Shown: positions 25,983 through 33,897 of the stretch, in pieces | How positions within the stretch are numbered: the stretch's first letter is position 1 | Layout: each line of letters begins with the position of its first letter | From: Limnochordaceae bacterium | Lineage (GTDB): Bacteria; Bacillota; Limnochordia; Limnochordales; Geochordaceae | Length of the DNA stretch: 64,000 nt | Direction: 5' to 3' | NCBI GenBank assembly: GCA_014896295.1 | Contig: JADBKR010000002.1 | Location: forward strand, 1 to 64,000 | The notes under the pieces: model-generated | Seen by the model: only the letters and a program-made list of their open reading frames with translations | Told to the model about the DNA's origin: nothing | The model's database searches: none | Made by a program: the position numbers and the translations under genes

Positions 25983-27131
25983 TCAGGCCACCACCCTGGC
26001 CACGAGCTCGCCCGTGCGCTCCGTCGTAAACCCGCCGGCCAGCTCGAGCTGGCGCCGCAGCGCCCGCAGGCTCAGGGTCGCCAGGAGCTGGCGGACCGGC
26101 TCCAGGGTCAACCACTCGTCGGGGATGGCGACGTCGAAGCGGGCCTCCTGCAGCGGCACGAAGTCGAGGGCATAGGCGGCGGCCACCGCCGCGGGCACGA
26201 CGCCGGCGTCGGCCGCGCCTCGAGCCACCTCCCGGGCCACCTCCTGATGGGAGAAGACGACGCGGTCGAGGCCCTGCACGGTTTCACCGGGCACGCCCGC
26301 CGTGCGCAGCGCCTCTTCCAGAAGCGCTCGCGCTCCCGCACCCCTTTCCCGGTTGACCACGCGGACCCCGGGCCGTGCCAGATCCGCGGCCCCCCGCAGC
26401 CCCTTGGGGTTGCCGGGCCAAACCGCCAGCCCCTCCCTCCAGGTCCCGAGGTGGATGAGCGAGACGGCCCGCCCCGGCAAAGCGCGGCGGACGAACGACA
26501 CGTTGTACTCGCCCGTCGCCGGGTCCCGCAGATGCACTCCCGCCACGTGCACGAGGCGTTTGGCGAGCAACTCGAGCGCCTGAGTGCTGTTGGCGTGCAG
26601 CCACTGTACCCGGAGGCCCGGGTGCCGCCGCTCGGCCTCCCTCGCCCACAGACCCAGGGCAGGCGAACACCCTGCGATGACGACCCCGCGCTCCAGGTCC
26701 TCCACGTCGCCGCCGACCAGGCGCACGGCGACCCGACCCTCGTCACCCGCCTCCTCTCCCTCCTCGACCAGGCCGTCCACCGGCACGACCTCCGTGCGGA
26801 AGGCGCGCTCGCCCCCCAGGGGATAAGCCACCCAGCGCCCTCCTACCCGGGCCAGGCTCACGCGGCCCGAAGCAGGCCGCGCCGGGGGCAGGGCCATGAC
26901 GGCCTGTACCCGTGGCACTTCGTCGTCGAGCCAGAAGAGATCCTCGACCCCGGCGCCCAGCACTCGGGCGATCCGCATGGCCACGGCCACCGACGGCTGG
27001 TAGAGCCCGGCTTCGATGCCCCCGATGGTCTGCCGCGTCACCCCGGCCGCCCGGGCCAGCTCCTGCTGGCTGAGGCCCAAGCGGACACGGGCCTCGCGTA
27101 CCCCGTTGCGAAGTGGCCTGGAGCCCTTCAT
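25983..27131 (-). CDS. XRE-family regulator with periplasmic-binding-protein-like ligand domain
   Basis: 382 residues from ATG 27131. Residues 8-65 are an XRE helix-turn-helix: REARVRLGLSQQELARAAGV, TRQTIGGIEAGLYQPSVAVA. From about residue 155 a type II periplasmic-binding-like domain begins: VIAGCSPALGLWAREAERRH, WLHANSTQALELLAKRLVHV, AGVHLRDPATGEYN and GLDRVVFSHQEVAREVARGA. This domain matches the molybdate/tungstate-type sensor found in ModE-like and other single-component regulators. Ligand identity is inference; no transport genes are adjacent. It diverges from argS, with 167 bases between the starts. Confidence 0.82.
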   Translation of the reverse strand: MKGSRPLRNGVREARVRLGLSQQELARAAGVTRQTIGGIEAGLYQPSVAVAMRIARVLGAGVEDLFWLDDEVPRVQAVMALPPARPASGRVSLARVGGRWVAYPLGGERAFRTEVVPVDGLVEEGEEAGDEGRVAVRLVGGDVEDLERGVVIAGCSPALGLWAREAERRHPGLRVQWLHANSTQALELLAKRLVHVAGVHLRDPATGEYNVSFVRRALPGRAVSLIHLGTWREGLAVWPGNPKGLRGAADLARPGVRVVNRERGAGARALLEEALRTAGVPGETVQGLDRVVFSHQEVAREVARGAADAGVVPAAVAAAYALDFVPLQEARFDVAIPDEWLTLEPVRQLLATLSLRALRRQLELAGGFTTERTGELVARVVA

Positions 27132-27298
27132 CGCGCTGGCGCCTCCCGCGTGTCAAACAGGCTTGCGCACGGCGGGTCCATTGTACCGCTCACCGCCTGC
27201 GCCTCCCTGCCCGATGACGTCACCGTCTTGACGCTCCTGGAGGGTCGTGGTAGAGAGAAGGCGGCGCCGACGGGTGCAACCGCCAGAGGAGGACTTCC

Positions 27299-29197
27299 GT
27301 GACGTTACGCAGCCTCATTGCCCGCGAGCTTCACCAGGCCGTCCAACGACTCCTGACCCAGTCCGGCCTCCAGTGGCCCGATGGCCTCGAGCTCCTCGTC
27401 GAGCAACCCGCCCGCGTCGAGCATGGCGACTACACGAGCAACGTGGCGCTTCAGCTCGCCCGCCACCTGCGAAAGCCTCCGATCCAGATCGCTACGCAGC
27501 TGGCCGGCGAGTTGCGGGGTTTGCCGATGGCTTCCAAGGTGGAGGCGGCGCCGCCGGGCTTCGTCAACATCTGGCTCGACTGGCGCTGGTGGGCGTCCCA
27601 CGGCATGACGCGTTGGGATCCGCCCAAAGAGCGCGCCGCCGAGAAGGTCGTGGTCGAGCACACCTCCATCAACCCCAACAAGGCAGCCCACGTCGGGCAC
27701 CTTCGCAACGCCTGCATCGGAGATACCCTCGCCCGGTTGCTGCGCCGCGTCGGCTACCGGGTGGAAGTGCACAACTACATCGACGATCTGGGCAACCAGG
27801 TGGCCGACACGGTCGTGGGGCTCCTGCACGTCCCGGTGAAAGGCCAGTACACCCGCTTCGGGGACTTCTGCTGGGACGTCTACGCCCGGGTCAGCCAGGC
27901 GTACGAGCGGGACGAAGGCCTCAAGGCCCGGCGGGCGGAGGTACTGCACGCGCTCGAGGCGGGAGACAACAACACGGCGTGGTTGGGCAGGCTCGTGGCC
28001 GAACACATCGTGCAGGAGCACGTGGCCGAGATGGGCGCGTTCGGCATCACGTACAATCTGCTGGTCTGGGAGAGCGACATCGTCCGGGAAGGTTTCTGGG
28101 CGGCGGCGTTCGAGAAGCTCAAGCAGTCGCCCCTGTTCGTCAAGGAGACCCAGGGACGCCTTGCCGGGTGCTGGGTGCTCAAGCAGCCCCAGCAGGAGCA
28201 AGAAGGCCCGGCCGAGGCCGCCGCCGGCCGGGAGGAAGAGGCCGACGACGAGCACCTGGCCGACAAGGTGCTGGTGCGTTCCAACGGGGTGCTCACGTAC
28301 ACCGCCAAGGACATCGCCTACCACCTCTGGAAGTTCGGCCTGTTGGGCAAGGAGTTCCGGTACCGGCGGTTCGCCCAAGGCCTTTGGACCACCGCGCCCG
28401 ACGGCACCGGCCGGCCGTTCGCCAGGGCCAGGCGCGTGCTCAACGTCATCGACCGGCGCCAGGAGTACCCGCAGGCCATGGTACGTCTGGCGCTGCAGGC
28501 GCTCGGGTTTCAGGAGGCCGCAGGGGCGCTGCACCACGTCTCGTACGGCGTGGTGAGCTTGAGCCCGGCCACGGCCGGCCGGCTGGGCATGGACACCTCG
28601 GAAGGACGCTCGTCGTACCCCATGTCGGGGCGGCAGGGGATCGGCATCAAGATCCGGGACCTCCTCGACCTCATGGAGGCGTCCATCGACCGGGAGCGCT
28701 CGCGGCGGGCAGGGCTGTCGAGCCGGGCGATTGCGGCGGGCGCCATCCGCTACTTCTTGCTGCGCTACAACCTCGGGACCGAGATCGTCTTCGACATGGA
28801 CAGCGCCCTCGACGTGCACGGCAATACGGGGCCCTACTTGATGTACGCGCACGCCCGGGCGGCGGGAATCTTGCGCAAGGCCGGGCTGGAGAGCCAGGCG
28901 ATGCCGCCGGCGCCGCGCCAGATGCCGGAGGTCTCCGAGGTGGAGCGGGCGCTCTTGCGCCACCTGGCCGACTGGCCGGACACGCTCGAGGCGGCGGCGG
29001 AGGGGTTCAACCCGACGCTGGTGACGGGGTACGCTTACGAGCTGGCGCAGCGTTTCACCGACTTTTACGAAAACTTGCCGGTGCTCAAGGCGCCGGAGGG
29101 CGAGCGGCCGTTCCGGATCTGGCTCGTAGCGCTCTCCCGAGCCGTGCTGGCCGACGCCCTGGGCGTGCTGGGGCTGCCGGCGCCCGAGCGTATGTGA
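27299..29197 (+). CDS. argS: Arginyl-tRNA synthetase
   Basis: 632 residues from GTG 27299, with GAGGAGG well placed upstream. It charges tRNA-Arg. The N-terminal Add-1 domain (residues 1-110) precedes the class I signature, here NPNKAAHVGHLRNACIGDTL (HVGH for HIGH). Further hallmarks are YIDDLGNQVADTVVGLL, GVLTYTAKDIAYHLWKFGLL, and the anticodon-binding end FTDFYENLPVL and RIWLVALSRAVLADALGVLG. Residues 300-325 hold an acidic, Glu/Ala-rich insertion not usual in the family. It lies 27 bases before the methyltransferase gene. Confidence 0.95.
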   Translation: MTLRSLIARELHQAVQRLLTQSGLQWPDGLELLVEQPARVEHGDYTSNVALQLARHLRKPPIQIATQLAGELRGLPMASKVEAAPPGFVNIWLDWRWWASHGMTRWDPPKERAAEKVVVEHTSINPNKAAHVGHLRNACIGDTLARLLRRVGYRVEVHNYIDDLGNQVADTVVGLLHVPVKGQYTRFGDFCWDVYARVSQAYERDEGLKARRAEVLHALEAGDNNTAWLGRLVAEHIVQEHVAEMGAFGITYNLLVWESDIVREGFWAAAFEKLKQSPLFVKETQGRLAGCWVLKQPQQEQEGPAEAAAGREEEADDEHLADKVLVRSNGVLTYTAKDIAYHLWKFGLLGKEFRYRRFAQGLWTTAPDGTGRPFARARRVLNVIDRRQEYPQAMVRLALQALGFQEAAGALHHVSYGVVSLSPATAGRLGMDTSEGRSSYPMSGRQGIGIKIRDLLDLMEASIDRERSRRAGLSSRAIAAGAIRYFLLRYNLGTEIVFDMDSALDVHGNTGPYLMYAHARAAGILRKAGLESQAMPPAPRQMPEVSEVERALLRHLADWPDTLEAAAEGFNPTLVTGYAYELAQRFTDFYENLPVLKAPEGERPFRIWLVALSRAVLADALGVLGLPAPERM

Positions 29198-29224
29198 GCG
29201 TATACCCCTTGGAAACGGCAAACG

Positions 29225-30280
29225 ATGCGTTCAGTGGGTGGGCATCCGGTGCGGCTCCTCGATCGAATCCTCGACGAACTCCACCCGAGGCCGGTCACCT
29301 CCGACGAACTGCTGTACGAGCACATGCCGTCCCAGTCGTTCCGATCGCTGCCCATTCTCTACGTACCGTTCAATCCGGATGACCGCAGCCACTGGGCGGA
29401 CAGGGGCGCCGTCCTCGATTTCGCTGCGGTCATCGGAGGCGGCCACATCCTGGACTTCGGGCCCGGAGACGGCTGGCCTTCGTTGCTCGTGGCGCCCTTC
29501 GTCCGGGGCGTGGTCGGCGTGGATGCCTCCCGGCGCCGGGTGGCCGTCTGCCGGGCAAACGCCCGCCGCCTCGGGATCGCTAACGCGCAGTTCGTTCACG
29601 TGCCGGCGGGAGCGGCGCTCCCGTTCTCGGACGCCAGCTTCGACGGTGCCACGGCCGCCTCGTCCATCGAGCAGTCTCCCAATCCACAGGCCGTCCTGCG
29701 AGAGCTTTACCGGGTGCTGCGCCCCGGGGGGAGGCTCCGCATCTATTATGAAGCGCTCCACCGCTATCGAGGTGGACGGGAGCGCGAGCTTTACGTATGG
29801 GCCCCTTCAGAGCGGGTGACCCACGTGGTGCTCTACGATCGCCAGATCGAGCGTGAGACGGTGGTGCACCTCGGCCTGCGGCTCCAGGCTCCCTCTGAAG
29901 AGGTTCTCCACATGCTGCTCTCCGGCACTCGAAGTGGAGCGCTCACCATTCCGGCCTCCGGCACCACCTTGCCTGCGGATCTCCTCACGGAGGAAGGGTG
30001 GAAACGCATTCGAGGGCTCGTCGCCGAGGCGGTTACCTGTACCCTGGTGCAGCCCGGGTGCCGGACGCTCTGCAGATGGCTCGCGGAGGTTGGGTTTCAC
30101 GGCGTGACTGCCACGCACGGCGGAAGGACGTTTGCCGCCCGGGTGTTCGACGAACTTTCACCTGCCTCCCGCCCCCGCACGCTCCCGGACATCGACGCGT
30201 TCCTCGGCCCGGCCGTACGTGCCGTGGTCCGCATGGAAGCCCCCGAACATCTCCAGGCACCCATCACGGCGATCAAATGA
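29225..30280 (+). CDS. Class I SAM-dependent methyltransferase
   Basis: 351 residues from ATG 29225. HILDFGPGDGWPSLLVAPFV is the SAM-binding motif I, VVGVDASRRRVAVCRANARR the acidic loop, LPFSDASFDGATAASSIEQS motif IV and ELYRVLRPGGRLRIYYEAL motif V/VI, as in type 11 methyltransferases. About 120 residues follow the methylase fold and have no recognisable domain. Substrate is unknown. The stop overlaps the start of a BlaI-like fragment (ATGA), so it heads a run of overlapping genes reaching 31546. Confidence 0.85.
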   Translation: MRSVGGHPVRLLDRILDELHPRPVTSDELLYEHMPSQSFRSLPILYVPFNPDDRSHWADRGAVLDFAAVIGGGHILDFGPGDGWPSLLVAPFVRGVVGVDASRRRVAVCRANARRLGIANAQFVHVPAGAALPFSDASFDGATAASSIEQSPNPQAVLRELYRVLRPGGRLRIYYEALHRYRGGRERELYVWAPSERVTHVVLYDRQIERETVVHLGLRLQAPSEEVLHMLLSGTRSGALTIPASGTTLPADLLTEEGWKRIRGLVAEAVTCTLVQPGCRTLCRWLAEVGFHGVTATHGGRTFAARVFDELSPASRPRTLPDIDAFLGPAVRAVVRMEAPEHLQAPITAIK

Positions 30281-30531
30281 GACGGCTGCCCAAACTGGCC
30301 ACCGGGGATTTGCAGGGTCGTGCCTACGTCTACAGCGCGCGGATCGCCCGCGAGCAGGCCGCCCGGCGCAGCCTCCGAGAGTGGATCCAGCGCTACTGGG
30401 GTGGGGCCGTGGTGCCCGCGGTGAGCATGCTGCTCGGGGGCGAGAAGCTCCGGCGAGAGGACGTGGAGGCGCTGCGCGAGCTGGTCGAACGCCTGGCTCC
30501 CGAGGAGGGTACGCCGCATGACGACCGCTGA
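30277..30531 (+). CDS. BlaI/CopY-like repressor fragment without its DNA-binding domain
   Basis: 84 residues from ATG 30277, overlapping the methyltransferase stop. LQGRAYVYSARIAREQAARR, SLREWIQRYWGGAVVPAVSM and LLGGEKLRREDVEALRELVE match the C-terminal dimerisation half of BlaI/MecI repressors (GRAYVY...S.EEA, FGGS...LL..EKLS.EDL..L). The winged-helix half that should precede it is missing. The protein could dimerise but should not bind DNA alone. The gene after it looks like the beginning of BlaR1, the usual partner, so this is probably the remains of a blaI-blaR1 pair. Confidence 0.6.
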   Translation: MRRLPKLATGDLQGRAYVYSARIAREQAARRSLREWIQRYWGGAVVPAVSMLLGGEKLRREDVEALRELVERLAPEEGTPHDDR

Positions 30532-31024
30532 GGCTTCCACGCTGCTGCTCTGGGTCGGGTCGTTCACCTGGCTCCTGGCCGACACTTTGCTGGTCGTCGG
30601 GGTGGTGGGCCCTTTCAGCCGTCCGAGGACGCGCCAGGTATGGCTGCTGACCCCTCTTACCTTCGCGGTGTTGTCTCCCCTGCTTACGGCCGTGAGGTGG
30701 GTTCCTCGGTCGGTGGCGTCCTGGCTCGCGTTCCTGGCCGAAAGCCCAACAGGCCGCGGAATACGCCGTGAAGGCTCTACTCCGGGCGGTCGGAGACCCG
30801 GCGGTGGGCCGCTCCCTGGTCAAGCTGACCGAGACGCTCGAGGCCCGTGCCGGCATCCCCGTTCCCGAGGAACTCCGCCAGGCAGCGCGAACGCTCGACA
30901 GGCACTATATCCCGCCACGTTACCCGGACGCTTACCCCAGCGGAATGCCGTACGAGTTCTACGATCAGCCGACGGCCTGCGAAGCCCTCGAGAACGCCAG
31001 GCGGATCGCCGCGTTCGTCCGTGA
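30518..31024 (+). CDS. Membrane segment resembling the start of BlaR1, running into a HEPN domain
   Basis: It starts at ATG 30518, overlapping the BlaI-like gene by 14 bases. Only the first 75 residues look natural: two hydrophobic helices, TLLLWVGSFTWLLADTLLVV and VWLLTPLTFAVLSPLLTAV, then ASWLAFLAES. As sequenced, the frame then turns into Arg/Gly-rich nonsense. Removing one C from the CCC at 30745-30747 joins ASWLAFLAES directly to QQAAEYAVKALLRAVG of the downstream HEPN domain. The intact product would therefore be a two-helix membrane anchor fused to a HEPN domain. The BlaR1 resemblance rests on topology and its place after a BlaI-like gene. Confidence 0.45.
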   Translation: MTTAEASTLLLWVGSFTWLLADTLLVVGVVGPFSRPRTRQVWLLTPLTFAVLSPLLTAVRWVPRSVASWLAFLAESPTGRGIRREGSTPGGRRPGGGPLPGQADRDARGPCRHPRSRGTPPGSANARQALYPATLPGRLPQRNAVRVLRSADGLRSPRERQADRRVRP

Positions 31025-31130
31025 CCAGGCTCTGGCGCTGGGGATACCGCCCGCCGATCACCCCTCCAGCCACGGGACGGAGTCGAGCCCGCCGCCCGGG
31101 TCAGGGCAGACAGCGGAAGGAACGCCATGA
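30768..31130 (+). CDS. HEPN-domain protein (C-terminal part, probably fused upstream)
   Basis: As sequenced, a GTG at 30768 opens a 120-residue frame: LLRAVGDPAVGRSLVKLTET, PEELRQAARTLDRHYIPPRY, PDAYPSGMPYEFYDQPTACE, ALENARRIAAFVRDQAL. LDR.YIP.RYPDA..SG.P...Y is the signature of HEPN proteins paired with minimal nucleotidyltransferases. The first HEPN helix is missing from this frame. Its end (QQAAEYAVKAL) lies just upstream in frame, so the true start is earlier and likely in the membrane segment at 30518. A Pro/Ser-rich tail ends the protein. The stop overlaps the nucleotidyltransferase start (ATGA). Confidence 0.75.
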   Translation: MKALLRAVGDPAVGRSLVKLTETLEARAGIPVPEELRQAARTLDRHYIPPRYPDAYPSGMPYEFYDQPTACEALENARRIAAFVRDQALALGIPPADHPSSHGTESSPPPGSGQTAEGTP

Positions 31131-31546
31131 ACGGTGCCGCGACGGTGCATCCGGCGCTGCGGCGGCGCATCGAGGAGCAGGAGCGCCTGCTCGAGGTCGC
31201 CCGGCATTATGCCTGCAAGTTGGCCGAGACCCTGGCAGTGCGATGGGCGGTCGTGGCAGGGTCAGTGGCGCGCGGAGACTTCCACGACGGCTCCGACATC
31301 GACGTGCTGGTGGTGAGTGACGCTTTACCATCGGAGCCCCTGAGGCGCGCGAAGGTGCTGTTTGAGGTCGCCGAGGGCGGAGTGGAGCCCAAAGGCCTGA
31401 CACTGGCAGAGGTGAAGCGCGAGATCCACCGGCGCAATCCTCTCGTGCTCGAGGCCCTTGCCAGCGGTATGGTGGTCTATCCGCAGGGAACCTCGCTCGA
31501 TGAGTTTCGCCGCGACGTGGGGGCGCCCTCGGCCGACGACGCGTGA
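31127..31546 (+). CDS. Minimal nucleotidyltransferase (HEPN partner)
   Basis: 139 residues from ATG 31127, overlapping the HEPN gene by four bases. An N-terminal helix precedes VRWAVVAGSVARGDFHDGSD and IDVLVVSD, the GSxARG...SDIDVL signature of pol-beta-type minimal nucleotidyltransferases with both catalytic Asp residues. The C-terminal half (LTLAEVKREIHRRNPLVLEA) is also typical. In such pairs the transferase acts as antitoxin, modifying or masking the HEPN protein. This is the second HEPN/transferase pair in the window and is not closely similar to the one at 7552-8444. Confidence 0.85.
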   Translation: MNGAATVHPALRRRIEEQERLLEVARHYACKLAETLAVRWAVVAGSVARGDFHDGSDIDVLVVSDALPSEPLRRAKVLFEVAEGGVEPKGLTLAEVKREIHRRNPLVLEALASGMVVYPQGTSLDEFRRDVGAPSADDA

Positions 31547-31677
31547 GGCGAACTGGGCCAGGCGTCGCAGCCTCGCAGAAAGGCACGCTGACTGGAGAGG
31601 CGCGCCTGGCCGGCAGCCGTTGGTCCATGGACGTTATGCCGTTATGCCGTCACCCTGGCTCGTAGAGGGTGACGCTT

Positions 31678-31953
31678 GTGGCCAAAAAGATTACGGCGTA
31701 TGTCGACGAAGCACTCCACCGCCGCTTCAAGGCGGCGGCAAGCTTGCGGGGGCCGTCGTTGTCTGACTTCATGCTGGAGGCAGCTCGCCGCGTTCTAGAA
31801 GCCCCTGACCGCCGGCGGGCGGCCACCCAAATGGACCGGGTGCGCAGCCGTATCCAGGCGACGTTCACGCCCGAAGAGCTCGAACTTGAGATGCCCCAAC
31901 CGGGCCACCACTTCTCGCACGGTGACCCCTTGCGGGCGGGTGACGGGGCCTAA
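31678..31953 (+). CDS. Ribbon-helix-helix protein, antitoxin-like
   Basis: 91 residues. GTG 31678 is preferred over GTG 31669 because the AGAGGG ribosome site then has proper spacing. KKITAYVDEALHRRFKAAAS, then SLSDFMLEAARRVLEA, is a ribbon-helix-helix DNA-binding fold as in DUF1778- or ParD-type antitoxins. A helical and then disordered C-terminal tail follows (FTPEELELEMPQPGHH), which could bind a toxin. No toxin gene follows; the next feature is tRNA-Glu on the other strand. It may be an orphan antitoxin or an independent regulator. Confidence 0.6.
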   Translation: MAKKITAYVDEALHRRFKAAASLRGPSLSDFMLEAARRVLEAPDRRRAATQMDRVRSRIQATFTPEELELEMPQPGHHFSHGDPLRAGDGA

Positions 31954-31992
31954 GCTGGCCAGGGAGGGCCACAGGTGGAAAAACTTGGAGCC

Positions 31993-32068
31993 TGGCACCC
32001 CCACCCGGATTCGAACCGGGGTCTCATGGCTGAGAACCATGTATCCTAGGCCGCTAGACGATGGGGGC
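31993..32068 (-). tRNA. tRNA-Glu (anticodon CTC)
   Basis: 76 bases including encoded CCA. The acceptor GCCCCCA pairs with TGGGGGT (a G-U first pair), the discriminator is G, and the anticodon loop TTCTCAG sits between CATGG and CCATG. The T arm CCCGG-TTCGAAT-CCGGG is intact. Its 3' end points toward the RHH gene. Confidence 0.95.
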
Positions 32069-32131
32069 ACCGCAGGGCCGGACGCGATTATAGCATGGTC
32101 CTGGTATAAGGGAAAGAGGGGGTGCAACGGC

Positions 32132-33010
32132 GTGCAAGCATGGCTCGTCGAACGGGAGGATGCCGCCACCCGGATGCAGTTTCGGGTGCGCCGTGTCCTC
32201 CATCGGGAACGGTCCCCATACCAGACCATCAGCGTGGTGGAGCTCGAGAGCATGGGCCGCGCGCTGGTCCTCGACGACGCCATCCAGGTGACGGAACGAG
32301 ACGCCTTCGTCTACCACGAGATGCTCGTGCACGTCCCGGCGTGCGCGCATCCTCGTCCCCGGCGGGTGCTGGTCGTCGGGGGTGGTGACGGCGGGACCTT
32401 GCTCGAGCTGGCCCGACACCCGGAGGTCGAGCGTATCGACCTCGTGGAGATCGACCGGCGGGTCGTCGAGGTCTCCCGGCGGTTCCTGCCGTGGGCCGAG
32501 GCCGCCTTCTCCGATCCCCGCCTCACCCTCTACTACGCGGACGGGGCTCGGTTCCTGGAGCGGCCTCCGTCCCGCTTCGACCTGATCCTGGTCGACGCGC
32601 CCGACCCCGTCGGCCCGGGCGAGACCCTCTTCGGAGATGCGTTCTACGAGGCAGCGCTGCGGGCGCTCCAGCCTGGCGGGATGCTGGTCACGCAGTCCGG
32701 TTCCATATGGTTCCAGAGCCCTTTGCTGGCGGCCATCAACCGGCGGCTGGCAAGGTGGTTCGGCCGGGTCCACACCTACCTGGCAAGCGTGCCCACCTAC
32801 TCCATCGGGCCGTGGAGCTTCACGGTAGGCTCGAGTGGCCCGGACCCGCGGGCGGTCGACGCCGCCAGGGCGCGCCGCCTGGCCACCCGGTACTATACCG
32901 CGGAGGTGCACCGGGCTGCGTTCGTGTTGCCTCGCTTCGTGCAACAGCAGCTGGACGAGGCGATCCGGGCCACGCCCCGCCCGCTGCGCGCCGCCGGCAC
33001 CGGCGCTTGA
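32132..33010 (+). CDS. speE: Spermidine synthase (polyamine aminopropyltransferase)
   Basis: 292 residues from GTG 32132, with AAAGAGGGGG upstream. It transfers an aminopropyl group from decarboxylated SAM to putrescine, releasing methylthioadenosine. Signatures are SPYQTISVVELESMGRALVL, LDDAIQVTERDAFVYHEMLV and H, RRVLVVGGGDGGTLLELARH, the substrate-site Asp residues in DLVEIDRRVV and FDLILVDAPDPVGPGETLF, and SVPTYSIGPWSFTVGS. The fold is complete. The released methylthioadenosine would be recycled by the mtnP-like and mtnA genes 3 kb away on the other strand. Confidence 0.94.
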   Translation: MQAWLVEREDAATRMQFRVRRVLHRERSPYQTISVVELESMGRALVLDDAIQVTERDAFVYHEMLVHVPACAHPRPRRVLVVGGGDGGTLLELARHPEVERIDLVEIDRRVVEVSRRFLPWAEAAFSDPRLTLYYADGARFLERPPSRFDLILVDAPDPVGPGETLFGDAFYEAALRALQPGGMLVTQSGSIWFQSPLLAAINRRLARWFGRVHTYLASVPTYSIGPWSFTVGSSGPDPRAVDAARARRLATRYYTAEVHRAAFVLPRFVQQQLDEAIRATPRPLRAAGTGA

Positions 33011-33033
33011 CCGCCGTGACAGGCCCTGCCGGG

Positions 33034-33879
33034 CTATAGCAGCGCTGCGGCACCGGCCGCCACCAGGGCTCCGCACGCTGCCCCCAGGGCGTTGACCCCG
33101 TCGTTGTCGAGCCACGCAAGGCCGCCGTGGTACTCGACCGGCCCGGAGCACGTGAGCAGGTGGCGCCGGGGCACCTCCACCGGCCGTCCGCACCGGCGGC
33201 ACTCGAAGCGGGCCTGCAGGGTGGCTCCAAGCCAGCTGTCGACGAACAGCCCCACGACGCCGCCCACCAGCACCGCCGCCGCGACGGCGGCTCCGCCGAA
33301 TGCGGCGCCTGCCAGCGTGGCGATGACGAGCGCCCCTGCCAGCCCCGCGGCCGTGCCGGGACCGGAGACCGCCCCGGACGTGCCCGGCGCCACCACCCGG
33401 CCCCCTATGAGCAGCCTCGGCCGGGCTCCGCTCAACACCCCGATCTCGCTGGCCCAGGTGTCGGCCGTCATGGCGGCCAGGCTCCCGGCCGCCAGCAGGT
33501 CCCAGATGGTGACCCCGGCGCCGGAGCCCGCGGCAGCGCCCACGCGCCACCCTGCAGCGCCAAAGGCCAGCCGCATGAGCCCGGCAAGGGTCGCCACGCC
33601 CCCGTTGGCCAACACCTGGGCGGCATCCCGGCCCACCGCGGGCCGGCCGGCGCGCCCTCTGCGCCAGGCCGTCAGCGCGGAGCCGGAGACGAAGAAAGCG
33701 AGCAAGATGAGCGCCCACGCAAGGCCGCCGGCTGCGAGCATCACCGCCCCGACCACCGCCGCGGCCACGGCCCCCGAGCGGGACAGCGCCCGCGCCCGAA
33801 ACCCGGCAGCCGCCACGGCCGGCCCCAGGATGATGCCGGCTACCGGCCAGACGGGCCCGGCAGGGTCGGCGGGCATCAT
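33034..33879 (-). CDS. DUF92-family membrane protein
   Basis: 281 residues with about six hydrophobic segments, starting at the double ATG at 33879. [63 protein letters not shown] and LGATLQARFECRRCG...H are the conserved DUF92 (TMEM19-like) motifs. Some family members are CTP-dependent phytol/farnesyl phosphate kinases, but the reaction here is not known. A CxxC pair and an HLLTC motif near the C-terminus could bind metal. It converges on speE (23-base gap) and follows gltX on the same strand. Confidence 0.85.
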   Translation of the reverse strand: MMPADPAGPVWPVAGIILGPAVAAAGFRARALSRSGAVAAAVVGAVMLAAGGLAWALILLAFFVSGSALTAWRRGRAGRPAVGRDAAQVLANGGVATLAGLMRLAFGAAGWRVGAAAGSGAGVTIWDLLAAGSLAAMTADTWASEIGVLSGARPRLLIGGRVVAPGTSGAVSGPGTAAGLAGALVIATLAGAAFGGAAVAAAVLVGGVVGLFVDSWLGATLQARFECRRCGRPVEVPRRHLLTCSGPVEYHGGLAWLDNDGVNALGAACGALVAAGAAALL

Positions 33880-33897
33880 GCCCGCATCACGCCCGCA

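Noticed and set aside
27305-29221. Long open frame antisense to argS
   Set aside because: The sense strand is a complete arginyl-tRNA synthetase; the antisense translation is Arg/Gly/His-rich without domain features.
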